From the NCBI GenBank assembly GCA_023230925.1, contig JALNWK010000001.1, positions 1-64,000 on the forward strand: a stretch of 64,000 bases of DNA, written 5' to 3'. A program made the position numbers and the translations under genes. This DNA comes from Limnochordia bacterium (lineage in GTDB: Bacteria > Bacillota > Limnochordia > DUMW01). The notes under the pieces are model-generated. The model was not told the DNA's origin and made no database searches. It was given only the letters and a program-made list of their open reading frames with translations. Below, one piece after another: positions 8,595 to 16,895 of the stretch (the first letter of the stretch is position 1; each line of letters starts with the position of its first letter).

Positions 8595-9645
8595 GTGAAG
8601 GACTATGAAGCAATTGTAGCCGGTCATCTATGTGTTGACTTGATTCCAACTTTCCCACAGGATTTACGGGTTCCCTTATCGGATATGGTGCAACCAGGGA
8701 AACTCAATCATGTGGGGCCGCTGCAGATTAGTACCGGAGGAGCAGTGGCGAATACGGGGTTGCGCTAATTAAGCTAGGTGCGAGAACAAGGTTAATGGGC
8801 AAGGTGGGCAATGATCCTTTCGGGGCGGCTGCCATTGGCATTTGTGTCGTTGCGCTCCAGATTCGGAGGACATGGTCCATGAAGGGGAAAACACCTCTTA
8901 CACTATTGTTCTCTCACCGGCTAGTATTGATCGTGTATTCCTTCATTACCCTGGGTGTAACGCTACCTTCACCGTGGATGATCTGGATGAGTCCGCCCTA
9001 TCCCATACGAAGATTATGCACTTTGGCTATCCACTGCTAATGAAGGCTCTTTATACTAACCGAGGGGAGCAACTAGTTCGCCTCTAAAAACCGCAAAGAA
9101 ACACAAAGTAACAGTATCTTTGGATTTGGCCATGCCCGTTCCAGGTGTTGAAGGGAAGATTGGCGCCTTATTTCTAAAAGCCCCTTCCCCTCGTGGATAT
9201 TTTCTTGCCCAGTCTGGAGGAGTCTTTGCTCATTCTGGAGCCTGAAAGCTTCCAGTCCTATCAAGCTATGGGACCGAAGGAAAAAGACCAAGCCACCCCG
9301 GACTTAGCTTTCCGCATGGCCAAAGGTTTCCTAGAGCTTGGTGCTTCGGTTGTTGGGATTAAGTGTGGCATCTTGGGGTACCATGTACAAACTAGTCCAG
9401 ATCTTACACGGGAGAGATTGGGCAAAGGAACGCCTAAGAATTTACCTAATTGGACGAATCGTAGGCTGTGGTGTGCAAGTTACAAACCAGAGACGTTTAC
9501 CTCTGCAACTTGGGGCTGGGGATTGCTTTATCGCTGGTTTGTTGATGGGACTTCTTCGAGGATGAAGCCTCGAGCAGACGGTAAACTCGGCCTGTGCCCT
9601 TGGACGAAGTATGGACCTATGATCCCCAAGGTAAGGTATGGGTAG
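8595..9645 (+). pseudogene. PfkB-family sugar kinase, decayed
   Basis: GTG 8595 follows an AGGAG site and opens a frame reading AIVAGHLCVDLIPTFP and ISTGGAVANTGL, the N-terminal PfkB signature. A one-base loss near 8762 creates a stop, after which ALIKLGARTRLMGKVGNDPFG continues in another frame. Further family blocks appear in shifted frames: SLDLAMPVPGVEGKIGA (9120-9165), DIFLPSLEESLLILEPES (9197-9250), LELGASVVGIKCG (9331-9370) and the catalytic-loop segment GAGDCFIAGLLMGLLRG (9514-9564). At least four frame changes make it dead. A kinase of fructose or a related ketose would fit between the isomerase and the aldolase remnants. Confidence 0.88.
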
Positions 9646-9682
9646 AATTCATCCAATCTAGAATAATCGGAGGGTGCGGCAG

Positions 9683-10723
9683 ATGAATCCAAGCTTTGAT
9701 GTGATGGCACAAGTGCTGAACGGGGGTAACCCATCCCGGGTACCCTTATATGAGCATTTTGTAGATCTGGAGATCATAGAGGAAATAATGGGGTTTAGAC
9801 TCGAGTTTGACGATACCACCGATTACTTCATGCGACTAGTCCAGTTTTATGAAGAGCTAGGCTATGACTATGTGCCTTTGGAGTTGGCACCGAACTTTGC
9901 CCAAAGAAACATTCGGCGTGGACAGGATACGGCTCTGTATAGTCGCGGAGAGCGCCATTGGGTGGATGAAGGTAGCGGGCCGATTCAAACTATGGATGCT
10001 CTACTTGCCTGTCCATGGCCACAGATCGATGACGCTGTAGATTATTCAGTCTTTGAGCTTGTAGGTAGTCTTCTACCCCCTGGGATGAAGATCATCGGGG
10101 GCGGATCCGGAGGTCCCTTTGAGCATGCAAGCTTTTTAATGGGCTTGGAGAACTTATCCCTGGCGGTCTATACTGATCCAGACCTAGTGGAGGAATTATT
10201 CCAGAGGATCGGCGCGACCCTCGTTGGGATAGCCGAGCGCCTAGCCCCCCTGGATTGCATTGGGGCATATAGGTTTGGTGATGATTTGGGGTACAAGACA
10301 GGAACCATGTTTTCCCCGGAGCATATTCGCCGATACATTCTGCCGTGGTACCAGCAAATAGCAGAGGTCGTTCATAGGGCGGGAAAGCCATTGATTCTGC
10401 ACAGTTGTGGCCAGCTAAAGGAGATCATGGAGGACATTATTGCTGCAGGTGTTGATGCCAAGCATTCCTTTGAAGACGCAATTATGCCGGTAACTGAGGC
10501 GAAACGTCTTTGGGGAGATCGGATTGCGATTTTAGGTGGAGTCGATGTCAATTTCCTTTGTTTGAAATCGGAGCAAGAAGTCTATGACTACACCTGTCGA
10601 ATTCTAGAACAATGTGCTCCAGACGGGGGATACGCCGCTGGATCTGGCAATACGATTGCCAATTATGTTCCTGTTAGCAACTACCTTGCTATGGTCAAAG
10701 CGGTTCGGGATTTTAACGGGTAG
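9683..10723 (+). CDS. Uroporphyrinogen decarboxylase (URO-D) family protein
   Basis: A 346-residue intact protein of the URO-D superfamily. It shows RVPLYEHFVDLEIIEEIMGF, FGDDLGYKTGTMFSPEHIRRYILPWYQ, KPLILHSCGQLKEIMEDIIAAGVDAKHSFED and ILGGVDVNFL. The HSCG motif is the metal-binding Cys/His position of the MtaA/CmuA-like methyltransferase branch, as opposed to haem HemE. Sugar-catabolic operons of anaerobic Bacillota often carry such genes, with no proven reaction. ATG 9683 is preceded at eight bases by GGAGGG; the GTG at 9674 overlaps that site. It follows the PfkB remnant closely and is the last gene before a 915-base gap. The copy at 1207 is a distant paralogue. Confidence 0.85.
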   Translation: MNPSFDVMAQVLNGGNPSRVPLYEHFVDLEIIEEIMGFRLEFDDTTDYFMRLVQFYEELGYDYVPLELAPNFAQRNIRRGQDTALYSRGERHWVDEGSGPIQTMDALLACPWPQIDDAVDYSVFELVGSLLPPGMKIIGGGSGGPFEHASFLMGLENLSLAVYTDPDLVEELFQRIGATLVGIAERLAPLDCIGAYRFGDDLGYKTGTMFSPEHIRRYILPWYQQIAEVVHRAGKPLILHSCGQLKEIMEDIIAAGVDAKHSFEDAIMPVTEAKRLWGDRIAILGGVDVNFLCLKSEQEVYDYTCRILEQCAPDGGYAAGSGNTIANYVPVSNYLAMVKAVRDFNG

Positions 10724-11290
10724 TAGAGCTGATAGTGCCGAGTCCAGTCTATAATGTTACATCTTTTTGCTTAAGTCATCCTGTGGGCCCCGAGTAGTCA
10801 TTTCGGCGCATTGAATCAATCACACTGTGCCAGTCTAGCCTAGTGAGTCTTCGGGTGTCGCATTAGGTAGAGTCAGACATCTGGACTGGACTACGTACCA
10901 GTGTAAAATGAATTGAATGGGCTTGGTGTACCCAATGTCCAGAGAATCTAGTACTATGCATATTTCGGAGTAATTCATACATTACGCATGAAGTCTTGTC
11001 ATTGCGACTGGAGGAAAGGTACTACTATTCTTGTAGGGTCTTATGTGGGTTAAGAAAAGCTCATCCCCGTTCTACATTACCGAGACGAGGAACCAAGCAA
11101 GGACAATACTTGCTTCAAAACCAAGCCGCACTGCCTCCCATTTCACCTTATCTTTCCAGCACAATTCACAAATAATGTACACGCCAACAGTCTACTTCTG
11201 GTGGTATCTAACACAAATTGCTCCGGAGGGTTAAAACTGAGAGTAGTACCCTGTGGATGTTTCGAGAAAACAGAGCCGACAGCCGGCAAG

Positions 11291-11323
11291 CCGATGCAAA
11301 ACCCTCCCAGAGTGTTGCATCGG
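11291..11323. promoter_or_regulatory. Inverted repeat CCGATGCAA / TTGCATCGG, operator candidate
   Basis: A perfect 9-bp inverted repeat (11291-11299 with 11315-11323, 15-base spacing) lies upstream of both promoter candidates for the mannan cluster. The same GATGCAA core recurs as a second inverted repeat at 11514-11556, which argues for a shared regulator site rather than chance. Confidence 0.45.
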
Positions 11324-11429
11324 TATTGCATGAAGAGATATTTGCCGGAAAGGACTAACGGCGTCCTCCAAATGCCGTCTGTTACTAGGTTCGTGTCTGT
11401 TGTAGGTGTCTGCCATGTAGGAGGTACAC

Positions 11430-11458
11430 TTTACTAATTGTAAAACCGCATGTACAAT
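11430..11458 (+). promoter_or_regulatory. Sigma-A-type promoter candidate
   Basis: TTTACT (11430-11435) and TACAAT (11453-11458) are separated by 17 bases, a good fit to the vegetative consensus. It would produce a leader of about 170 bases before the substrate-binding protein gene, passing through the sigma-H-like site. Confidence 0.45.
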
Positions 11459-11471
11459 ATCCTTCATATTT

Positions 11472-11500
11472 GCAGGATAATTGCAAAAGGCGGCGAATAC
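11472..11500 (+). promoter_or_regulatory. Sigma-H-type promoter of the mannan cluster
   Basis: GCAGGATAA (11472-11480) and GGCGAATAC (11492-11500), 11 bases apart, match the Bacillus sigma-H consensus RnAGGAwWW - N11/12 - RnnGAATww. It would start transcription near 11507 and give a 130-base leader to ATG 11639. Confidence 0.65.
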
Positions 11501-11513
11501 ATATCAATAAGGA

Positions 11514-11556
11514 GTTGCATCAACTACGAGCAAATAATTGGTTGGGGGGATGCAAC
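11514..11556 (+). promoter_or_regulatory. Inverted repeat GTTGCATC / GATGCAAC in the leader
   Basis: A perfect 8-bp inverted repeat (11514-11521 with 11549-11556) lies just after the expected sigma-H start point. It may be a DNA operator, paired with the similar repeat at 11291-11323, or an RNA hairpin in the leader. Confidence 0.4.
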
Positions 11557-11638
11557 AAAGGGAGAGCGTTCTATTAACTGAATAGTTGTCGGGTACGTAT
11601 CACAGACCACATGAGATAGTTCGAAGGAGGCTACTAAG

Positions 11639-13282
11639 ATGAAAAACAGCACCTATTATAAGAGGTTGCTAATTGCTGTGTCGCCGTTACTAATAGTCCT
11701 ACTTGCGGTCTCATCATCTTTTGCTACCGTGAAACTAGAGTTTTGGACCAATTTCGGTGCTGGTCCGTCCTTAGAGACACTCAATCAGTTGGTACAGCAA
11801 TTCAATAGTACCCATCCGAGCATACAGGTTAGACACAGGGGGGTACCAGGTGACCTAGGTGAGCAGTACCAAATGGCCATTGTTGCTGGTATTCCGCCAG
11901 ATCTTGGTTGGGTAGGTCCGGACTGGTTCATCAATTTCTATGATACAGATATTCTCGTGCCCGTAGATGAACTGGCTGTCAATGATGATTTCGATACAGA
12001 GCAGTTCTGGCCCGGTTTGTGGGATGAAGACAAGTATAAAGGACACCAATGGGGTGTTCCCTTTGAAGTTGGTTCTGAAGCGCTAATGTACAACAAAGAC
12101 AAGTTCGCTTACTCTGGTATTGCCGAAGCCCCGGAGACTTGGAGTGAGTTTGTGAACGTCGGGAAGAAACTCACAGATGCTGACAGTGGCCAGTACGGCT
12201 TTCATCTATGGGGTTTTCCCTATATGTCTGTCCAGTGGATTTGGCGGAACAATGGTAGTTTGGTATCGGAGGACCTGCGCAGGGTGACATTCACAGACCC
12301 ACGAACAGTTGATGCCCTGCAATGGTATGGTGATCTCGTTGTCAATCACCGCATAGCTGGTGGTAGCTTTGCTGATGGTTCCGCAGCAATGATGGTAACC
12401 CACGCTGGTTGGTATGGGCAGTTTAAGGACTTTTCCTTTGAAGCAGATGCTTCGTATCCTCCCATTTCCGAAACGGGTACTAGAGCAAGTCTCAACTACT
12501 ATAAGGAACTAGTAATTTTCCGCTCCACTCCCGAAAAAGAACAAGCGGCTTGGACCTTTGTCAAATGGTTAATGGAGCCGGAAAACTTGGCCCACTGGGC
12601 CGTTGAGACAGGGTATCTACCTGTTAGTCAAACAGCACTAGGAACCGACACTTATCAGCATTATTTACAGGAAAACCCAAAGCTTCTCGCCTGGATTGAA
12701 GAACTTGCATATTTGCGTGGCTTTCCTTATTTGACAAGCTGGGGACAGATCCTTGAGCTCTTCGGTCAGGCAAGCAGTGCCGTACGTAGTGGTCAGGCAT
12801 CTGCAGCAACTGCTTTAGAAGGCTTACAGGGCGCAGCCCAGGCAATTCTTGATCGGGAGTGGGCAAGGATCGAAGGAATAGAAGATGAGGACGATCCGGG
12901 CGTGCAGGTAGGATTTATTGATGAGTTATCCAACATAGACGAATGGTATGTGCCCGGTGGTGGGGCGGCGAAGATTAGCTGGGTTGGAAATGCCTTGGAG
13001 TTAGTCTCTAATGGAGAACGTGATTGGGGAGAATGCCGTCGATTGATAGACGTAAACGCTTCCAGATTCACCAAATTAGAGGTGACAATAGATAGCATTA
13101 AAAATGGGCGCTGCGTCCTAGCTATTCAGACCCCCTTGGGTGAGCTCAAATGGAGCGGGGTAAGCAACGCAGGAGTATATACGTACGATATCACGGGCCA
13201 GCCGGGACCCTTTGAGCTTAAAGTTTTCTATGAAGGTGCCGATGCAAAAGTTCGGATTGGTCAGGTACGTGTGATTCGGTAA
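11639..13282 (+). CDS. Sugar ABC transporter substrate-binding protein with extra C-terminal domain
   Basis: A 547-residue extracellular solute-binding protein (family 1). It starts with a signal peptide (KRLLIAVSPLLIVLLAVSSSFA), then VKLEFWTNFGAGPSLETLNQLVQQFN and PDLGWVGPDWF typical of oligosaccharide binders. The binding fold ends near residue 420; residues about 425-547 form an additional beta-rich domain (WGECRRLIDV, FTKLEVTI, YTYDITGQPGPFELKVFYE) that resembles a domain in the two enzymes at 14326 and 16896. ATG 11639 follows GAAGGAGG. No permease genes are adjacent, so it must share a permease from elsewhere; the only permease seen starts at 63657. It opens the mannoside cluster and likely feeds it with beta-mannosides or related glycans. 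Confidence 0.9.
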   Translation: MKNSTYYKRLLIAVSPLLIVLLAVSSSFATVKLEFWTNFGAGPSLETLNQLVQQFNSTHPSIQVRHRGVPGDLGEQYQMAIVAGIPPDLGWVGPDWFINFYDTDILVPVDELAVNDDFDTEQFWPGLWDEDKYKGHQWGVPFEVGSEALMYNKDKFAYSGIAEAPETWSEFVNVGKKLTDADSGQYGFHLWGFPYMSVQWIWRNNGSLVSEDLRRVTFTDPRTVDALQWYGDLVVNHRIAGGSFADGSAAMMVTHAGWYGQFKDFSFEADASYPPISETGTRASLNYYKELVIFRSTPEKEQAAWTFVKWLMEPENLAHWAVETGYLPVSQTALGTDTYQHYLQENPKLLAWIEELAYLRGFPYLTSWGQILELFGQASSAVRSGQASAATALEGLQGAAQAILDREWARIEGIEDEDDPGVQVGFIDELSNIDEWYVPGGGAAKISWVGNALELVSNGERDWGECRRLIDVNASRFTKLEVTIDSIKNGRCVLAIQTPLGELKWSGVSNAGVYTYDITGQPGPFELKVFYEGADAKVRIGQVRVIR

Positions 13283-13290
13283 CTGGCGGT

Positions 13291-13311
13291 GTGGGGCCTA
13301 GAAGGCCCCAC
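13291..13311 (+). terminator. Intergenic hairpin after the SBP gene
   Basis: GTGGGGCC (13291-13298) pairs perfectly with GGCCCCAC (13304-13311). No T run follows, so it is more likely a partial terminator or an mRNA-stabilising hairpin that keeps SBP expression above that of the downstream enzymes. Confidence 0.5.
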
Positions 13312-13367
13312 AATCCACCTTAACACCATTGGACGACACTGATAACAGGAACAAAAGGAGAACAGCA

Positions 13368-14297
13368 ATGATAGGATTACGACGTCATGGAGTGATCATG
13401 TCCCCGGGGAAAACGGGACTAGGTGATGCTTTGTTTAATCCGGGTATCGTGCAAGACAATGCTGGTATCCACATGTTGTTTCGCATTGCCGATGGAGATT
13501 TTGGTTCTAGAGGGTATGTCTCGACGATTGGATATGCGAGACTAAGTGAACCCACACGGGTAGTAGAGCTTAGGGAGACTCCACTCATAGCTCCGACGCT
13601 ACCTGAGGAGAGTGCCGGCTGTGAGGATTGCCGCATTGTATCCTTGGATCATCAGTACTATCTGTTTTACACAGCATATGATGGGCAAACGGCACGGGTT
13701 GCTGTTGCCAGCACGTTGGACTTCACAAATATTACTAAACTAGGGGTACTTCTCTTTGACCATTGGGACAAGGACGCCTTCATTTTTCCGGGGAGAATTA
13801 ATGGCAAAATCGCTTACATGCACCGGATAGAGCCAAGCATCCAACTGCTAATGGTGGATACGATAGAGGAGTTGCTAGATGTAAGGAGCCACCCGTGGGA
13901 GGCACATCTGAAGGCCATCGGCCAAGAGACCGTGCTGCGTCCTACCTATGCCTGGGAGGTCCTGAAGATCGGTGCTGGGCCACCACCGCTCCAAACGGAA
14001 GCTGGCTGGTTGCTTATCTACCATGGTGTTGACCGACATTCGGTTTACCGAGTCGGGGCGGCATTGCTTGACCAAGATGATCCGTACCGAGTTATCGCAA
14101 GGCTTCCCTACCCAATCCTTGAGCCGATAGAGGAATATGAGCGTGTGGGTGATGTTCCTAATGTTGTGTTTCCCCAAGGATTGACCGTGATCGATGATGT
14201 GCTATATGTTTACTATGGCGCCGCGGACAAAGTAATTGCCTTGGCTTCAATCAAGGTTACTGAGCTAATTGATGAACTCAATCGTCATCAGACCTAG
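13368..14297 (+). CDS. GH130 beta-mannoside phosphorylase
   Basis: A 309-residue glycoside phosphorylase of family GH130, whose members split beta-1,2- or beta-1,4-mannosides with phosphate to mannose-1-phosphate. The five-bladed propeller signature is visible: GLGDALFNPGIVQDNAGIHMLFR, GCEDCRIVSLDHQYYLFYTAYDG, KDAFIFPGRINGKIAYMHRI, KIGAGPPPLQTEAGWLLIYHGV and GDVPNVVFPQGL. The usual EDPR motif reads EDCR here; the catalytic Asp is retained. ATG 13368 follows AAAAGGAG. No signal peptide, so it acts in the cytoplasm on imported oligosaccharides. It ends 28 bases before the next gene. Whether it is specific for beta-1,2 or beta-1,4 linkages cannot be read from the sequence. Confidence 0.88.
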   Translation: MIGLRRHGVIMSPGKTGLGDALFNPGIVQDNAGIHMLFRIADGDFGSRGYVSTIGYARLSEPTRVVELRETPLIAPTLPEESAGCEDCRIVSLDHQYYLFYTAYDGQTARVAVASTLDFTNITKLGVLLFDHWDKDAFIFPGRINGKIAYMHRIEPSIQLLMVDTIEELLDVRSHPWEAHLKAIGQETVLRPTYAWEVLKIGAGPPPLQTEAGWLLIYHGVDRHSVYRVGAALLDQDDPYRVIARLPYPILEPIEEYERVGDVPNVVFPQGLTVIDDVLYVYYGAADKVIALASIKVTELIDELNRHQT

Positions 14298-14325
14298 TCT
14301 TTTATTTTCCGAAGGAGGTAGCGCA

Positions 14326-16827
14326 GTGTTTACGAAGAGTGAACTTTGGGTTTGGGGTTTAGCACTGTTTCTCATAATGGGAGCATCAACTAGTGTTTTG
14401 GCCATGACTGCACGGGAACTTGAGGATGACAGTCCTAATCAGCGGCGTTGGTTAAGTATGCCGGAGAGCAGGATCGTACTCAATCCATATAACTTCTGGA
14501 CGACAATGACTCCAGCGGAATACAGTAATGGTTTACACTTACCATTGAATGTAGGTTACTATGCCTCCGGGAATGTATATGAACTACCAAACCTAATAGG
14601 GGTCATTGCTAGGGGTTCCGAAGAGCAAGTGCCGGAGACCTTCGTCCATGAAAAAGGCTCTGATTGGGCCGATTGGACTCCAGAAAAGGGCTTAAGAGCG
14701 GACACATCGGGATCAGAGCTTAGGCTGACGATCACGGGCGAAGGAGAGCGTTGGGGAGCATTGGAGAAGTGGGTGGAGATTGACCTCGATGAGTTTCCTT
14801 ACCTTGAGATCAGTATCGGGGAGACAAAGGGTCAGTGGGCCCTAAAAGTCAACGACGGTACGAAAGAAGTGGATACATACATACAGCAGGATACAACTAA
14901 AAAAGGTGCTTTTGTCTATAACATTCCTGATGCCACTGGCTGGAAGGGCAAAAAGAAGTTTTTGGTTAGAGTGTTTTCAATCGGTATTGATCAGCCGACA
15001 ATTGTTAACCGTCTCAGTTTTGTGGGAAGGGCCGATGGGCTAGGTCAAGCAACCCACTATGAAACTAGCTGGTTGCCCTATGAGTTACCGTTTAAGGCTT
15101 TCTATGGTGAGACCAGTGTGCTGGAAGGAAGTGACTACTTATACGATGAAAGCACCATTGTACGCCGCATGATATTGAAACAGGCGCCAACCAGCAATAC
15201 GCAATTGTCCTGTATTGGGCAATACGATGGGAAAATCGATTGGGACAGTCAGACGAAGACTCTTGCGGTGGAGACTGATCACTACCGATATGCTATAGGA
15301 TTCTCTGCATTGGTTGATCCGGATATCAGCTATTACCCTTCATTAAATGCGATTCTTAGTGATCGGGGCAGGCAAGACACACCCGGTAAACAGGGGTTTT
15401 GGCAACTGGACCTAAGCATCGGCAAAAGTGTTGAGGGTACGGAGGTTGCGATTATTGTCTCCTTTACTGCGAAACACGAGAACCCGATGCTGGCCATAGC
15501 TAAAACCAGACTTGCCATTGGATTTATGGATTGGGAGGAAAAACGGCAGGAAGCAATGGACTTCTGGGATGATTATCTGTCTAAGGTGCCTAGACCAGAC
15601 AACTTCACCCTAGTTGGTGTACCGCACTATGATGTAAGTTCCCTTGAAATAGAAAAGGACTACTATCGTGCTTGGGTATTTCTTGCCAGCAACATCCTAC
15701 CCGCCATGGAAGAAACAGGTTTTGCCTATCCACAGGTTTGCGCAGGTAAGCCGTCCATGTGGGCCGAAGGAGCCCAGGAAGCGAGATTTTCCGCCTCCTG
15801 GGAGAGCCTGTTTGGTATGCAGTTCTATGCATATGTGGATCCCAAGACAGCGCGCGAGGCCTTTCGGGGCTTGATGTCATTGGTTGATGAGACCGGAATG
15901 CTAGCCGGAGAGAGCCTTCCCTCAAGAAAGGCGCAAACCGCCATGGTTATTCATCAGTTAAGCGATGACGAACAGATACTTATCGATACCTATCCGGCTT
16001 TGAAGCGATATCTGCTGTGGCGCAGGGACAATCCCCGCTGGATCCATAAGGAACACAACTTCCCCGAGATGAAGGACTCAGAATTTGTCGTGTCCGCGAT
16101 TGTAGATATGGGGTATATGGCTGAAATTGCTTCGCTCCTAGGTCTGGGAGATGATGAAGTTAGCTTTTGGCACCAACAACGGGCAAAGCTGTTTGAGGAC
16201 TATCTTGATTGGTTTTGGGTGACTCCCTTTGCTGAACCAGTCCAATACTACAACACCCTAAACGATCAGCGCTCACTAGGTAACCCCCTTTGGACTTCCA
16301 CGGGATTACGATTGGAGATGCTCGAAGGTCCTTATCTTGATAGTTTGCTTAGGCGTCTAAGGGGCGCTTTTGACCCCGTTGGGGTTTTCAATGGATTTGC
16401 CTATCCCAAATATCCTGATATTAGCTTTACGGTATACGGACTATTGGACCGTGGCTATACTGAAGAAGCGCAGATCATAATTAACACAGCCATACGGGAT
16501 ATCACCCGCGCGAACATGTTTTCCGAGCAGTATCATGAATATAACTGGCCAGAGCCCACCGGTGTGCGACCATCTTTGTTTGGAGCATGTATGCTAATCG
16601 ATATGCTTTGGCTGAAGAATGGATATCGCATGGATCTTGGTACACCCCATGTTATCAATACAGGTGAGACAGGAGGTCTTAAGGGTCTAACGATTTGTGA
16701 GGATACCTTGGATGTTTCTATTGACCAGGGTAAGGTTCTGGTCTCGGGCGGATACATTGAGAAGACCTTAGACGCAGCACAGCTGAAATTTGAACTTGAG
16801 CCTGGTAAGTCAAGGGCGATAAGGTAG
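14326..16827 (+). CDS. Secreted six-hairpin-type glycosidase-like protein (unassigned family)
   Basis: An 833-residue protein whose GTG start (14326) follows GAAGGAGG and begins with a signal peptide (LWVWGLALFLIMGASTSVLAM). After a beta-rich N-terminal half (YSNGLHLPLNVGYYASG; a domain at about 110-230 with WGALEKWVEIDLDEFPYLEIS) comes a helical half with aromatic, acidic motifs typical of an (alpha/alpha)6 barrel: FSASWESLFGMQFYAYVDP, AGESLPSRKAQTAMVIHQL, KRYLLWRRDN, DITRANMFSEQY, GVRPSLFGACMLIDMLWLKNGY. I do not recognise the CAZy family. It is followed by a clear paralogue without signal peptide, so the cluster seems to hold an outside and an inside form of one activity, presumably cutting mannose-containing glycans. 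Confidence 0.8.
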   Translation: MFTKSELWVWGLALFLIMGASTSVLAMTARELEDDSPNQRRWLSMPESRIVLNPYNFWTTMTPAEYSNGLHLPLNVGYYASGNVYELPNLIGVIARGSEEQVPETFVHEKGSDWADWTPEKGLRADTSGSELRLTITGEGERWGALEKWVEIDLDEFPYLEISIGETKGQWALKVNDGTKEVDTYIQQDTTKKGAFVYNIPDATGWKGKKKFLVRVFSIGIDQPTIVNRLSFVGRADGLGQATHYETSWLPYELPFKAFYGETSVLEGSDYLYDESTIVRRMILKQAPTSNTQLSCIGQYDGKIDWDSQTKTLAVETDHYRYAIGFSALVDPDISYYPSLNAILSDRGRQDTPGKQGFWQLDLSIGKSVEGTEVAIIVSFTAKHENPMLAIAKTRLAIGFMDWEEKRQEAMDFWDDYLSKVPRPDNFTLVGVPHYDVSSLEIEKDYYRAWVFLASNILPAMEETGFAYPQVCAGKPSMWAEGAQEARFSASWESLFGMQFYAYVDPKTAREAFRGLMSLVDETGMLAGESLPSRKAQTAMVIHQLSDDEQILIDTYPALKRYLLWRRDNPRWIHKEHNFPEMKDSEFVVSAIVDMGYMAEIASLLGLGDDEVSFWHQQRAKLFEDYLDWFWVTPFAEPVQYYNTLNDQRSLGNPLWTSTGLRLEMLEGPYLDSLLRRLRGAFDPVGVFNGFAYPKYPDISFTVYGLLDRGYTEEAQIIINTAIRDITRANMFSEQYHEYNWPEPTGVRPSLFGACMLIDMLWLKNGYRMDLGTPHVINTGETGGLKGLTICEDTLDVSIDQGKVLVSGGYIEKTLDAAQLKFELEPGKSRAIR

Positions 16828-16831
16828 ATGT

Positions 16832-16871
16832 TAGTAGTAGCTGTGTTCAATCCAGGACACAGCTGCTACTA
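16832..16871 (+). promoter_or_regulatory. Strong intergenic hairpin between the paralogous enzymes
   Basis: Bases 16832-16846 pair with 16857-16871 as a 15-bp stem (one G-U wobble, 10-nt loop). There is no T run, so it is best read as a processing or stability hairpin, or a weak attenuator, separating the secreted and cytoplasmic paralogues. Confidence 0.5.
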
Positions 16872-16895
16872 GATTGAACAATGGAGGTGGAGATC

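Larger units (their letters stand above)
10724..11638. other. Long non-coding region upstream of the mannan cluster
   Basis: These 915 bases contain no recognisable gene; short open frames here match nothing I know. The last 350 bases hold regulatory signals described separately: two inverted repeats built on GATGCAA/TTGCATC, a sigma-A-type promoter candidate and a sigma-H-type promoter. The stretch 10724-11280 shows nothing I can assign. Confidence 0.6.
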
